DNA of 64,000 bases from RUG14199 sp964629225. Its GTDB lineage: Bacteria; Bacillota; Clostridia; Oscillospirales; CAG-272. The position numbers and the translations under genes were made by a program. Position 1 is the stretch's first letter. Every line of letters begins with the position of its first letter. A model generated the notes under the pieces. It saw nothing but the letters and a program-made list of their open reading frames with translations, did no database searches and was not told the DNA's origin. Positions 7,982-16,860 of the stretch are shown piece by piece. The stretch is from positions 38,909 to 102,908 of the forward strand of contig CAZVQC010000005.1 of the NCBI GenBank assembly GCA_964629225.1, in the 5' to 3' direction.

Positions 7982-8584
7982 TTAAGACGGGCCGTCTCTT
8001 CGAATCTCACCGAAGGATACCGTCGTCTTTGAAATGTTTTTTATAAAGTCCGCCGTAGTCCTTGTGCGGCGGCGCAAAACTGCCTTTTTTACCGCCCTTC
8101 CGACGGGTATGATCAGAATGTATCTGACAGCCCTCCATAACAGCTCTAAAGGGGCGATGGCCGCCCACAGTGCTATGTTGACCCCAAGGATCAAAAGCCT
8201 TGCGAGAAGCCCCGAAATACGGCCTGTGAGCCGTCCTACGGTGACCCTGAATACCCAAAAGCCGAGGCAGAGAGACGCAAGGATGAACCAACGGAACCTG
8301 CCGTAATTGAACCGGTAGAGAAACACGGAAAAGACGATCCCCGAGATAAGAAAGAATACTACGTCCCGAAGGGAGATCATGATATTCCGAGAGAGGCTCC
8401 CGTGAAAGCCCCTAAAGCGCTTTTTAAGAACTCTGCCGTAGGGTCGCTCATCTCTATTTGCAACGTCCTTCGGCACCCAAAGAGAAAAGGGGATCTTAAC
8501 GGCATCGAACACCCCACCGAGAATAATTCCCAAAAGAAAAGCAAGAAAGGTCACCCATGTCAGGGCGAGCATCGAGACGTTCAC
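7982..8584 (-). CDS. yabQ: Spore cortex biosynthesis protein YabQ
   Basis: Mother-cell membrane protein needed for cortex formation in Bacillus. About 200 residues from a GTG at 8584, four bases after the yabP stop; an ATG 12 bases later is an alternative. An upstream extension to 8725 would overlap yabP almost entirely and is not used. Hydrophobic segments near residues 5-25, 73-92, 97-117 and 130-155 by my reading, with the family-typical GGVFDAVK and FNYGRFRWFILASLCLGFW segments, and a basic C-terminal tail. Context (yabP before, divIC after) fixes the assignment. Confidence 0.85.
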   Translation of the reverse strand: MNVSMLALTWVTFLAFLLGIILGGVFDAVKIPFSLWVPKDVANRDERPYGRVLKKRFRGFHGSLSRNIMISLRDVVFFLISGIVFSVFLYRFNYGRFRWFILASLCLGFWVFRVTVGRLTGRISGLLARLLILGVNIALWAAIAPLELLWRAVRYILIIPVGRAVKKAVLRRRTRTTADFIKNISKTTVSFGEIRRDGPS

Positions 8585-8588
8585 TGCC

Positions 8589-8858
8589 TCAGCCGATGCC
8601 TCGGTCCTTTTTTCTTTTTTTGCCCCTTGCGCCGTCAAGGTAAAATACGCCGCCGATATTTCCGACGACCGAAAGCTCTCCCGAATCACTGTCGAATCTG
8701 TCGATCTTGAGCTCTTCTCCCACAAGAGTCAGCCCTCCCGTCCGGCAGGTCATGGATATCTCGCCGTCGGTGAAGGACACAACGTCAAAGATCCCGGTAA
8801 GCATAGCTTCCCGTCGGTCTTTCAAAACGATATTGTTAGGTCTTTCGGAAATGTCCAA
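8589..8858 (-). CDS. yabP: Sporulation protein YabP
   Basis: Small protein of the YabP/YqfC family required for spore cortex in Bacillus. 89 residues: NNIVLKDRREAMLTGIFDVVSFTDGEI is the typical core, then a beta-rich middle and a basic tail. The start is TTG, giving MDISERPNN, with GGAGG seven bases upstream; no ATG fits. Lies 59 bases after rqcP and 4 bases before yabQ. Confidence 0.88.
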   Translation of the reverse strand: MDISERPNNIVLKDRREAMLTGIFDVVSFTDGEISMTCRTGGLTLVGEELKIDRFDSDSGELSVVGNIGGVFYLDGARGKKRKKDRGIG

Positions 8859-8917
8859 ATTATCCCCTCCGTCACATCATCTAAAGCATGATATGCGGGG
8901 AGATTTCGAACTATTAC

Positions 8918-9160
8918 TTACGGCAGTATCTCGTACATTGAGGATGCCTCGTCCTTTCCAACGTGTTCAAGTACTTCCCGAACCGCGAAACGCAAAGTCC
9001 TCTCGCCGAAGGTTATCTCAACGGTATCCCCCACCTTGACGTCATAGGAGGCCTTCGCCTTTCTTCCGTTGACGGTGACGTGCTCCGTGTCGCAGGCCTC
9101 GTTTGCCACGGTACGGCGCTTGATTATTCTGGATACCTTCAAAAATTTGTCAAGTCTCAT
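8918..9160 (-). CDS. rqcP: S4-domain RNA-binding protein RqcP (YabO)
   Basis: Ribosome quality-control factor that helps RqcH add alanine tails to stalled nascent chains on 50S subunits (known for Bacillus RqcP). 80 residues, essentially one S4 domain: MRLDKFLKVSRIIKRRTVA start, then VTVNGRKAKASYDVKVGDTVEI. ATG preceded by AGGTGG. First gene of the yabP-yabQ-divIC group; a short perfect inverted repeat (9170-9184) lies just before its ribosome site. Confidence 0.9.
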   Translation of the reverse strand: MRLDKFLKVSRIIKRRTVANEACDTEHVTVNGRKAKASYDVKVGDTVEITFGERTLRFAVREVLEHVGKDEASSMYEILP

Positions 9161-9492
9161 ATTACCACCTGCGGCATTGCCGCATCATTATTTTGTGACA
9201 GCCGATGCTGCCGGTTATTTACCAAAGCAGAACTGCGAAGAGGAAAAGGATCATTCCACCGCAGATGAACACGGAAGAAATACGTGCCGATGTTAGCGTT
9301 ATTTCACGCCAGCGCACGACGACTAATCTTTTTTGCGGTCGCTCCCTCGGCGGGATGATGACGGGGAAAGATCGGTCTTCCTTTGTGCCGGCGAACCGGC
9401 GGACGTCGGGCAAATGAAGTGCCGAAGCAACAATGAAATGGGGGAGCGTAACACGAGCACACTCCCCACGAACTTCATCAATATTAACTAAC
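9161..9492 (-). other. hup-rqcP intergenic region with a hairpin after hup
   Basis: 332 bases without a convincing gene. Just after the hup stop GGGGAG (9441-9446) can pair with CTCCCC (9462-9467), a plausible weak terminator lacking a clean T-tract. A 7-bp inverted repeat TGCGGCA/TGCCGCA sits at 9170-9184. A minus-strand reading frame crossing from the hup tail to 9219 ends in a hydrophobic stretch but has no ribosome site of its own. Confidence 0.45.
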
Positions 9493-9768
9493 TTATTTGT
9501 TGATCTTTGCTTTGAGAGGAGCACCTGCAACGAATGCGGGGTACTTGGAAGCTGCGATCTCGATAGTCTTACCGGTAGCGGGGTTGCGGCCGGTGCGAGC
9601 AGCTCTTTCTTTAACTTCGAAAGAACCGAAGCCGATAAGCTGAACCTTCTCGCCTGCTGCGAGTGCTTCTTCGATTGCTGCGAATGTTGCTGCTACTGCT
9701 GCTTCTGCATCTTTCTTTTTAAGATCTGTCTTGCTTGCTACTACTTCGATAAGTTGAGTTTTATTCAT
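9493..9768 (-). CDS. hup: DNA-binding protein HU
   Basis: Histone-like dimeric nucleoid protein. 91 residues starting MNKTQLIEVVASKTDLKKKD, with the family signature GFGSFEVKERAARTGRNPATG at about residues 46-66 and the beta-arm residues between. GAAAGGATC precedes the ATG. Own promoter and probable hairpin after the stop, so likely highly and separately expressed although it lies inside a sporulation gene cluster between the spoVB-like gene and rqcP. Confidence 0.97.
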   Translation of the reverse strand: MNKTQLIEVVASKTDLKKKDAEAAVAATFAAIEEALAAGEKVQLIGFGSFEVKERAARTGRNPATGKTIEIAASKYPAFVAGAPLKAKINK

Positions 9769-9820
9769 GGTTCTGATCCTTTCAATCACTTTCTGCTTTA
9801 GCAGTTTTTTTGACAAGGTC

Positions 9821-9849
9821 ATTATACCATCATAAGTCGCTCTTTGCAA
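9821..9849 (-). promoter_or_regulatory. Promoter of hup
   Basis: Minus-strand TTGCAA (9844-9849), 17-base spacer, TATAAT (9821-9826), about 50 bases before the hup ATG. Confidence 0.75.
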
Positions 9850-9937
9850 GTGTTTTTCAAAAAAAATGTTCAAAAATCCTAATTTTGAGGCGTTTTTTTG
9901 CGTTTTCCCCGTCAAAATCGCAAAAGCGACTCGGTTT

Positions 9938-11605
9938 TCAACTGATAATATGTTTCTTTGCCAACACGCTTGCTATCTTTTCACCCTTGGGAAGCAGTTT
10001 AATATCTGATGCGGACACCGCCTTCAAAAGGACGATGCAGACCAAGTAGACCACTGCCGCAAAGCAGACCGAGAGAAGGGTGATCACCTTGTCGGGCACC
10101 GGAAGCACTTCAAGGAGAAGCCTGTCACAACCGTAGGCGGCAAGGGCACAGATAACGGCGGAGACAAAGGGCTTCACGAAAATGCGACCTATTTTCGGCA
10201 CATAGCCGATCTTCTTTGCCACGAAAACGAAATTGAGAAGCATGGTAGTGAGGTAGCAAAGGAACGTACCTATGGGAGCGCCGTACATTTCGATGCCACG
10301 GGTACCGATGAGAAAATAGCTTGAAAGAAGCTTCACCGCAGCTCCCGCCACCATCGAGATGATTGGAAATACTTGGTACTTATGAGACTGCAGGAAAGAA
10401 TTCGTCACCGACAGCATTGCAAGGCAGAAAATGGAGGGCGCAAGCACACTGAGAAGAGGTGCCGCCATCCTTGCGGAGTCATCGGTGAAAAGGAGGCTGA
10501 GCACCGGATAGGACAGCGCCGACAGCCCGAAGGCACAGGGGAGGGAGATCAAGGAGCAGACCCTCAGAGAGCTCTCCATGGTACTTGCGATAAGCTTCTC
10601 CTTTTTTCCCGCTACCGCCGCCGAGAGCACCGGAACTATCGATGCGGTGATGGGGTAGATCAGTGATGGCGGCAGATTGAAGAGCGTCACAGCGAGTGTC
10701 TTGTAATTTCCGAATTTGGCGGAGACCTCGGAGGTGCTGTAGCCGAGGGACTGAAGTCGGGATGACAGTATCATTCCGTCGATGACGTTGGTAAAGCTCA
10801 TGACCGAGGCACTGAGAGTTATCGGGATGCCGATGAAGAGAAGGTTCTTCACGATCAGTTTCGTCGGCGTTGCGTAGTTGTCATCCGCCACAACGTTCAG
10901 CGCGGCGTTGTAGGATGCCTCCTCCCGATTGAAGATGATCTTTCTTATGATCAGGTAGAGCATTCCGAAGGCGGATCCCACCGCAAGTCCAACGAGAGTG
11001 AAGGCTGCAACGATGTGAAATCTGTAGCCTTTGTTAAGCGCGTAGGTGGCAAATAAGATGCCCAGTGTCAGCTTTCCCACCGCTTCGATCACCTCGGAGA
11101 TGGCTGTGGGCACCATGTTCTGATAGCCCTGGAAATAGCCTCTGAAGGCACTGGCGATGCAGATGAAGAACAGAGTGGGCGCAACGGCTATTATGCACCA
11201 TCTGGCATCGGGCAGACTGTAAAGCGCGGCAAAGCCCCTTGAAAAGAGGATCATTACCGACATTCCCACAAAGCCCACAGTGCAGAAGATGGCGAAGACT
11301 ACTTTGAATATCTTCTTCGCATCCTTGAAACGACCCTCGGCACGGCTTCCGGATATCATGATGGAGACGGCAACGGGAAGACCCGCCGTTGAGATCATGT
11401 AGAACCACGTGTAGATGTCGTAGGCGGCGCTGTAATACCCCATGCCCTCGTCCTCCAAAAGCCTCTGGAGGGGCACTTTGAGGAATGCGCCGATGACCTT
11501 CACCAGGATATTGGCGACAGTCAGCACGATAACTCCCGAAAAGAACAGCTTCTTGTTGTCCTTTGCCTTCACGGGGGCGGTATTATCTCTCTTTTTATTG
11601 TCCAT
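9938..11605 (-). CDS. SpoVB/MurJ-like polysaccharide flippase (MOP superfamily)
   Basis: Integral membrane transporter of the MVIN/MATE-like family; relatives flip lipid-linked oligosaccharide or peptidoglycan precursors, and SpoVB acts in spore cortex synthesis. 555 residues with about 14 hydrophobic segments; the start region has LFFSGVIVLTVANILVKVIGAFLKVPLQRLL and LLEDEGMGYYSAAYDIYTWF, typical of Firmicute SpoVB/YabM. Upstream GGAGA spaced well from ATG. Its place ahead of rqcP-yabP-yabQ-divIC matches Bacillus yabM, so a sporulation or wall role is inferred, but a general lipid II flippase role cannot be excluded. Confidence 0.85.
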   Translation of the reverse strand: MDNKKRDNTAPVKAKDNKKLFFSGVIVLTVANILVKVIGAFLKVPLQRLLEDEGMGYYSAAYDIYTWFYMISTAGLPVAVSIMISGSRAEGRFKDAKKIFKVVFAIFCTVGFVGMSVMILFSRGFAALYSLPDARWCIIAVAPTLFFICIASAFRGYFQGYQNMVPTAISEVIEAVGKLTLGILFATYALNKGYRFHIVAAFTLVGLAVGSAFGMLYLIIRKIIFNREEASYNAALNVVADDNYATPTKLIVKNLLFIGIPITLSASVMSFTNVIDGMILSSRLQSLGYSTSEVSAKFGNYKTLAVTLFNLPPSLIYPITASIVPVLSAAVAGKKEKLIASTMESSLRVCSLISLPCAFGLSALSYPVLSLLFTDDSARMAAPLLSVLAPSIFCLAMLSVTNSFLQSHKYQVFPIISMVAGAAVKLLSSYFLIGTRGIEMYGAPIGTFLCYLTTMLLNFVFVAKKIGYVPKIGRIFVKPFVSAVICALAAYGCDRLLLEVLPVPDKVITLLSVCFAAVVYLVCIVLLKAVSASDIKLLPKGEKIASVLAKKHIIS

Positions 11606-11630
11606 AGTATTCTCCGTAATAATCCTTGTT

Positions 11631-12521
11631 TTATCCGATGAATTCCCTGAAAAGGGAATCGCGAGGGATCATATCCTCCGTTATGAGAGGACAGCGCACC
11701 TTTTCAAGCCGTCCGTAAAGATCCGACAGCTCCGAAAGATCGCCGGTCGCCCCCATCTCCCGATCGATAAGAGGCAGAAGAAGCCCTCCGATGAACATGA
11801 CCTCGTAGCCGAGAAGGGAGTTCACGGTGACGTCCGCCCGTTTTGCGGCGGGAAAGATACTCTGCTCCTCATTCAGCCTCACGTTTTTCCAAAGAGACAA
11901 TGTTTCGGCAACGCCGGTATTTCTCACCCGTGCATCCCGAACTATCCTTCTTGCAAGTCGGATCTCGTTCTTCGAAAAAACGGTGTCCATGACGGAGCAA
12001 TCCCTGGCAACGCTGATAAATACCGACGTGTGGAGCAAGTCCCCAAATGCCGCAGTCAGCTCCGGATAGGTGGCTTGGATGCCCTCAAAGATAAATATAT
12101 CGTTTTTTCGGGGCAGGTATTCGACGTATCCGCTTCGTCTCCCACTTTTGAAATCATATTTCGGCAGTTTTACGGCACTGTCCGAAAACAGTCCGCAAAC
12201 GCAGTCATGAAAGCAGTCAAGATCGATGGCATCGGCGCTTTCGTAGTTCACGTTCTTCATTCCCCGAAGACCGTCTTTGAAAAAATCGTCAAGGGAGATG
12301 ACGGTGGCACGGTAGCCCTTTTTTTCGATGGCATCGGAGAGTTTTTCCGCCGCAGTGGTCTTTCCGCTGCAGGTAGGACCGGAAAGCGTGATCAGCCTGT
12401 TATTTTTTGAAAGGGTGTCCTCCGTCAGAGTCTCAAGTTCCGCCGACACTTCCCTCTCACACTCAAGAACCAGCTCTCTCGCTTCATCGGTGGCAATCGG
12501 TATTTTTTCGATAAGTTTCAT
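11631..12521 (-). CDS. Uridine kinase-like P-loop nucleoside kinase
   Basis: 296 residues. Walker A GPTCSGKTT at residues 48-56, then AEKLSDAIEKKGYRATVISLDDFF, a typical uridine/phosphoribulokinase-family arrangement where the aspartates after the second strand bind the nucleoside; a later NDIFIFEGIQATYPEL matches the family FEGI segment. The 40-residue N-terminal helical part before the P-loop is less common. Lies 25 bases before the spoVB-like gene and 20 after hemZ. Substrate not established; uridine or cytidine most likely by family. Confidence 0.75.
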   Translation of the reverse strand: MKLIEKIPIATDEARELVLECEREVSAELETLTEDTLSKNNRLITLSGPTCSGKTTAAEKLSDAIEKKGYRATVISLDDFFKDGLRGMKNVNYESADAIDLDCFHDCVCGLFSDSAVKLPKYDFKSGRRSGYVEYLPRKNDIFIFEGIQATYPELTAAFGDLLHTSVFISVARDCSVMDTVFSKNEIRLARRIVRDARVRNTGVAETLSLWKNVRLNEEQSIFPAAKRADVTVNSLLGYEVMFIGGLLLPLIDREMGATGDLSELSDLYGRLEKVRCPLITEDMIPRDSLFREFIG

Positions 12522-12540
12522 TTTTCCACCCCAAAAGACG

Positions 12541-14034
12541 TCATGAATTCAGAAACTTCAAAACGTCACCTTCAAACCGGGCATCAAGCAGGGATGGGTC
12601 GCATCCGGTCTTTTCCGAGATGTACTCGTAGGGATACTTGTTCTCGAAGATACGAAGCAGATCCCGCTTTCCTTCCGGTGAGTATTTTACTATCTTGGTA
12701 ACTGCGGAGGCGCCCACCGCAAAAACGGTGTGGTACTCCTCCATCATTATGATGTTATAGATGCCTTCATGACCGGGAAGTGAGTAGCCGGTGTTCTCAA
12801 GGTTGCCCACAGTATTCTTCTGCCGGTACATATAGTAGGGGCGAAGCCCCGAGGCAACGAAGGTATCGTATCCGTAGCGGACGGAACGTGCCGCCTCGGC
12901 ATCCACGCTTGAAAAGACGTCCTCCCCGGAGTGTCTCAGCTCCGCCGAGCGCTTCACACAGAAGGTGTGGAGCGTCACGTTCTCAGCCCCGAGCGCCGCT
13001 ATCCGGTCGGCGGTTGAAGCGAAACTTTCGAAGGTATCCCCCGGAAGTCCCGCGATAAGGTCGATATTCACCGAGGGGATACCGACATTTCTCGCCGCTT
13101 CAAAGGCTTTGAAGAACATATCTGCGGTGTGCCGCCTTCCCAAGGACTCAAGCAGGTTGTCATCCAAAGTCTGGGGATTCACGCTGATACGGGTAACTCC
13201 GTTTGCAAGGGCGACTTTAAGTTTTTCCTCAGTTATGGTATCGGGACGTCCCGCCTCAAGAGTGAACTCGTCAAGGGATGAGACGTCAAAGCACTCGGAG
13301 ACGGTGGAAAGAAGATCAGACAGTTCCCTTTCCGTCAACACCGTCGGCGTTCCGCCGCCGATATAGATGCAGGAGACCTCAATACCGAGGCGCTTTATAA
13401 GTGCCGCTTTTCGCCGTATCTCTCCCTTTAATATTTCAAGGTATTCGGGGATCAGGGACAGCAGTTTCTTCGACGTGAAGGAGACAAAGGAACAGTAACT
13501 GCATTTTGACGGGCAGAAGGGGATGGCGATGTAAAAGCTGCATTTTTTCCGAAGGTCGGGGGTCATCAGCTCCTTTTCCGCAAGAGCCACCTCCACCGCA
13601 AGTTTTGCCTTCTCCGGCATCACCGAAAAGCAGTTTTCCAATTTTCTTCGGCAATCATCCTCTCCCATGCCCCTTTCCATGTCCGCCATGACGAGTTTCG
13701 ACGGGCGAACACCGGTCAGTATCCCCCACGGGGGAAGAAAACCGAAGAGCTTTTCTCCCGCTTGGAGAAACGCCTTGGCAACCACCGCTTTTTCGAACAG
13801 CGGCGTTCCGAAGAGTGGGTCACTTCCGTCCGATGCAAAGCTGCCGTGAGCCACCCTCCCGTTTTCACCGAGGGTCACGTCGCAAAAGCACCTGTCACCG
13901 TCTTTTTGGAGGGCCACCTCCGCAAAGGTGCCGTCATCCTCCCGTTTTTCCGAGAACCGTGCTCCGGGAAAATAGATCAGGCAGAGCGTCTGGGCGTAGA
14001 AGGAATTCAGATCCCCTCTCACCGTGAGCCTCAT
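12541..14034 (-). CDS. hemZ: Coproporphyrinogen III dehydrogenase-like radical SAM protein HemZ
   Basis: Anaerobic-type radical SAM enzyme. 497 residues; the 4Fe-4S motif CPSKCSYC supplies Cys174, Cys178 and Cys181, followed by an IYIGGGTPT segment and SVNPQTLDDNLLESLGR, both conserved in the HemN/HemW/HemZ group. The N-terminal 160-residue extension with PPWGILTGVRPSKL is the HemZ hallmark. No other heme genes are in view, so heme synthesis is not proven. ATG overlaps the dtd stop (ATGA). Confidence 0.88.
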   Translation of the reverse strand: MRLTVRGDLNSFYAQTLCLIYFPGARFSEKREDDGTFAEVALQKDGDRCFCDVTLGENGRVAHGSFASDGSDPLFGTPLFEKAVVAKAFLQAGEKLFGFLPPWGILTGVRPSKLVMADMERGMGEDDCRRKLENCFSVMPEKAKLAVEVALAEKELMTPDLRKKCSFYIAIPFCPSKCSYCSFVSFTSKKLLSLIPEYLEILKGEIRRKAALIKRLGIEVSCIYIGGGTPTVLTERELSDLLSTVSECFDVSSLDEFTLEAGRPDTITEEKLKVALANGVTRISVNPQTLDDNLLESLGRRHTADMFFKAFEAARNVGIPSVNIDLIAGLPGDTFESFASTADRIAALGAENVTLHTFCVKRSAELRHSGEDVFSSVDAEAARSVRYGYDTFVASGLRPYYMYRQKNTVGNLENTGYSLPGHEGIYNIIMMEEYHTVFAVGASAVTKIVKYSPEGKRDLLRIFENKYPYEYISEKTGCDPSLLDARFEGDVLKFLNS

Positions 14035-14492
14035 TTTTCTCCCCCTCTCAGCACCTTACTGTCCATTGGGACGGTAACGGGGCCGTCATTGACCAATTCC
14101 ACCGCCATATCGGCGCCGAAAACGCCCCGCTCCACCGGAATACCCTCTCCCGCCAAAAGCTCGCAGAACGCCTCGAAAAGAGGCTTTGCGACGGTGGGGT
14201 GAGCACTGCTCATAAAATCCGGTCTGTTACCCTTTTTATAGGAGGCAAGAAGAGTGAAATTGGGCACTGCCAAAATACTTCCGCCGATATCTTTCACCGA
14301 CAGATTCATCTTGCCGTTCTCATCGGTGAAGACTCTGAGTTTTGATATCTTTGCGGCAAGAAGCTCGCAGTCTCTCAGATCGTCCCCCTCGGCAACTCCC
14401 AGAAGGATGAGAAAGCCCTTCCCGCAAGAGCCCGCCACTGTGCCGTCCACCGACACACAAGCCCTTTTTACTCTCTGCAATATCGCTATCAT
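14031..14492 (-). CDS. dtd: D-aminoacyl-tRNA deacylase
   Basis: Removes D-amino acids (and mischarged glycine) from tRNA. 153 residues, normal length; starts MIAILQRVKRACVSVDG, keeps KKGNRPDF near residues 86-93 and the cross-subunit Gly-Pro motif NDGPVT at about 135-140. Odd: where DTD normally has Ser77-Gln78-x-Thr80 this protein has Pro77-Asn78-Phe79-Thr80, so the catalytic-site Thr is kept but the Ser-Gln pair is replaced. Follows relA by 18 bases, as in many Firmicutes. Confidence 0.9.
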   Translation of the reverse strand: MIAILQRVKRACVSVDGTVAGSCGKGFLILLGVAEGDDLRDCELLAAKISKLRVFTDENGKMNLSVKDIGGSILAVPNFTLLASYKKGNRPDFMSSAHPTVAKPLFEAFCELLAGEGIPVERGVFGADMAVELVNDGPVTVPMDSKVLRGGEK

Positions 14493-14510
14493 AATACCCG
14501 TTCCTTAATC

Positions 14511-16745
14511 TCAATTAAAGCCCCTTATGACATCGATCACTCCGTCGATGCCCCTGAGTCTTGACACTATCGAATCGTAGTGGTCGGTGTTCTTGCATCC
14601 TATACCGAGGCTCAGTACCATCTCGTCGTCGGTGCGGCTCTTTGTATTGATCTGAGTAATGGAGACCTTCATATCCGCAAGAGCCTGGGTGACAAGGGCA
14701 AGAAGTCCCGTCTTGTTCTCCGCTCTCACCTGGATCATCGCCTCAAATACTCCGCCGTCGTTCTTGGCGCCTGCCGATGCATCCCATTCCGCCGGTATCC
14801 AGCGCTGGAAGAACTCCTCCTTCTGCATTCCCGCCACCACATTGGGGCAGTCCCTTTTGTGGATGGAGACCCCGTAGCCTTTGGTGATGAAGCCGATGAC
14901 CGCATCACCCGGAAGCGGGTTGCAGCACTTGGCGAACTTCACCTGGTAGCCGCTCTGACCGTCAATGACGATTCCGCTGTCGGATCTGATGTTCTTGGGC
15001 TGCTTTGTCACCACCTGCTCCGGCTCCGTCAGAGTTTCCTCCGGCTGAGTGGGCTTCACTATCCGATCGAATTCGTCCTTTATCTTCTGTGCAATCTTGC
15101 TGACCGCAAGCCCGCCGTAGCCGATGGCGTTGCAGAGATCGTCCGGCTCATGCATCCCCACTCTCTGGGCGATGTTGGCGATGATCTCCTCCTTTTGGGC
15201 TTCACTTGCGCCTTTTCCGCACTTGGCTATCTCCTTTTCGATGTCGCTCCGTCCAAGCTCGATATTCTCGCTTCTCTTTTCCTTTTTGAACCACTGACGG
15301 ATCTTGTTGCGGGCCTCCCCCGTCTTCACTATCTTCAACCAGTCACGGCTGGGTCCCTTCGATGCCTGAGAGGTCAGTATCTCCACGATCTCGCCGTTTT
15401 GAGGAACTCTGTCAATGGGAGCTATCATGCCGTTTATTTTGGCTCCTATCATCCTGTTGCCCACCTGAGAATGGATAGCATAGGCGAAGTCGATGATGGT
15501 GGAGCCTTGAGGCAGGGCAATAACGTCACCCTTCGGGGTGAAGACGAAGGTCTCATCGTGGAAGATATCGATCTTGAGAGCGTGCATGAAGTCGTCCGGA
15601 TCGATAGCCTCGTTCTCCACGTCGAGAAGTCGGGAGATCCACTTCAGCTTCTCATCGATCTCCCCACGGCTCTGCTCTCCGGATTTATATTTCCAGTGGG
15701 CGGCAACACCGTACTCAGCCACGTGATGCATCTCCCTTGTCCTGATCTGGACCTCAAAGGGGATGCCGTCACGTCCGATGACGGTGGTGTGAAGAGACTG
15801 ATACATATTGGGTTTCGGGGTGGAGATATAGTCCTTAAAACGCCCCGGAACGGACTTGTAGAGCTCGTGAATGATGCCCAGCGCCGTGTAACATTCCAGT
15901 TCAGTATCCACGATTATCCTCAGTGCGTAGAAATCGTAGATCTCATCGAAACTCTTATTCTGGTTGTAGATCTTCCTATAGATGCTGTAGACGGTCTTAA
16001 CGCGGCCTTCCAGCGTGTAGTTGATGTCATACTCATCCAGTTTTACCGAAATGTACGCCCGCACCTTGTCGATAAAGTCGATGTTCTGACCGTATTTTTC
16101 CTCGATGTGACTGCTGACCTCCTTGTATCCGATGGGGTCAAGGTAGGCGAGGGCAAGGTTCTCCAGCTCCTGCTTCACCCTTTGCATTCCGAGACGGTGG
16201 GCAAGGGGGGCGTAGACGTGCATCGTCTCAAGGGCGGTCATCCGCCTCTTGTTCTCCTCTTTTGCCTCAAGGGTCCTCATGTTATGGAGCCGGTCGCAGA
16301 GCTTGATGAAGATGACCCTGATATCCTTCGACATGGCGAGAAGCATCTTGCGGATGTTCTCCATGTGAGCCTCTTCCTTGTCGACGATGTTGATGTCCTC
16401 CATCTTCGTCAGTCCGTCCACAAGCATCGCCACTTCCGCGCCGAACAGTCGCCTCAGTTCCTCAAGGCTGGTCTTGTCGGAGCAGTCCTCCACAGTGTCG
16501 TGAAGGAAGGCGGCGCAGATGGAGTCGGTGTCAAGGCCAAGTGCCGCCACTATCTCCGCTACGGCGATGGGGTGGATGATGTAGGGCTCTCCCGTCTTGC
16601 GAAACTGCCCGTCGTGCATTACAGCGGCGTACTCGAACGCCATTTTGATCTTTTCGATGTCGTAATGCTTCCCACTGCTCTCAAGAAGGGAAAGCAATTT
16701 GTCGATGTTGGGTCCCCGATCCTCGGGGCGAATGTCTTTGTTCAT
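14511..16745 (-). CDS. relA: Bifunctional (p)ppGpp synthetase/hydrolase
   Basis: Rel/SpoT stringent-response enzyme. 744 residues: HD hydrolase domain (about 35-190) with intact HDTVED (His82-Asp83), synthetase domain (about 240-350) with YQSLHTTVIG, EVQIRTREMHHVAEYG and AAHWKYK, TGS domain near 395-455 and C-terminal ACT domain from about 670. Intact motifs in both catalytic halves suggest a bifunctional enzyme. AGGTGA precedes the ATG; recJ ends 115 bases upstream in an A-rich spacer. recJ-relA-dtd is a conserved Firmicute order. Confidence 0.96.
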   Translation of the reverse strand: MNKDIRPEDRGPNIDKLLSLLESSGKHYDIEKIKMAFEYAAVMHDGQFRKTGEPYIIHPIAVAEIVAALGLDTDSICAAFLHDTVEDCSDKTSLEELRRLFGAEVAMLVDGLTKMEDINIVDKEEAHMENIRKMLLAMSKDIRVIFIKLCDRLHNMRTLEAKEENKRRMTALETMHVYAPLAHRLGMQRVKQELENLALAYLDPIGYKEVSSHIEEKYGQNIDFIDKVRAYISVKLDEYDINYTLEGRVKTVYSIYRKIYNQNKSFDEIYDFYALRIIVDTELECYTALGIIHELYKSVPGRFKDYISTPKPNMYQSLHTTVIGRDGIPFEVQIRTREMHHVAEYGVAAHWKYKSGEQSRGEIDEKLKWISRLLDVENEAIDPDDFMHALKIDIFHDETFVFTPKGDVIALPQGSTIIDFAYAIHSQVGNRMIGAKINGMIAPIDRVPQNGEIVEILTSQASKGPSRDWLKIVKTGEARNKIRQWFKKEKRSENIELGRSDIEKEIAKCGKGASEAQKEEIIANIAQRVGMHEPDDLCNAIGYGGLAVSKIAQKIKDEFDRIVKPTQPEETLTEPEQVVTKQPKNIRSDSGIVIDGQSGYQVKFAKCCNPLPGDAVIGFITKGYGVSIHKRDCPNVVAGMQKEEFFQRWIPAEWDASAGAKNDGGVFEAMIQVRAENKTGLLALVTQALADMKVSITQINTKSRTDDEMVLSLGIGCKNTDHYDSIVSRLRGIDGVIDVIRGFN

Positions 16746-16860
16746 TCTCTCACCTGTCAGTTTTTTGTTTTTACCGTTTTTCTTCTTTTTGCTTTTCTGT
16801 TATTTTCTTTTTCGCGTCGGCATTTGCCGCCCGCTTTGTCGCCTCATGACGGCAGGGTCC

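Noticed and set aside
9219..9530. 103-residue minus-strand frame with a hydrophobic C-terminal end after hup
   Set aside because: Its first 12 or so codons overlap hup in another frame, it crosses a hairpin, and no ribosome site precedes it.
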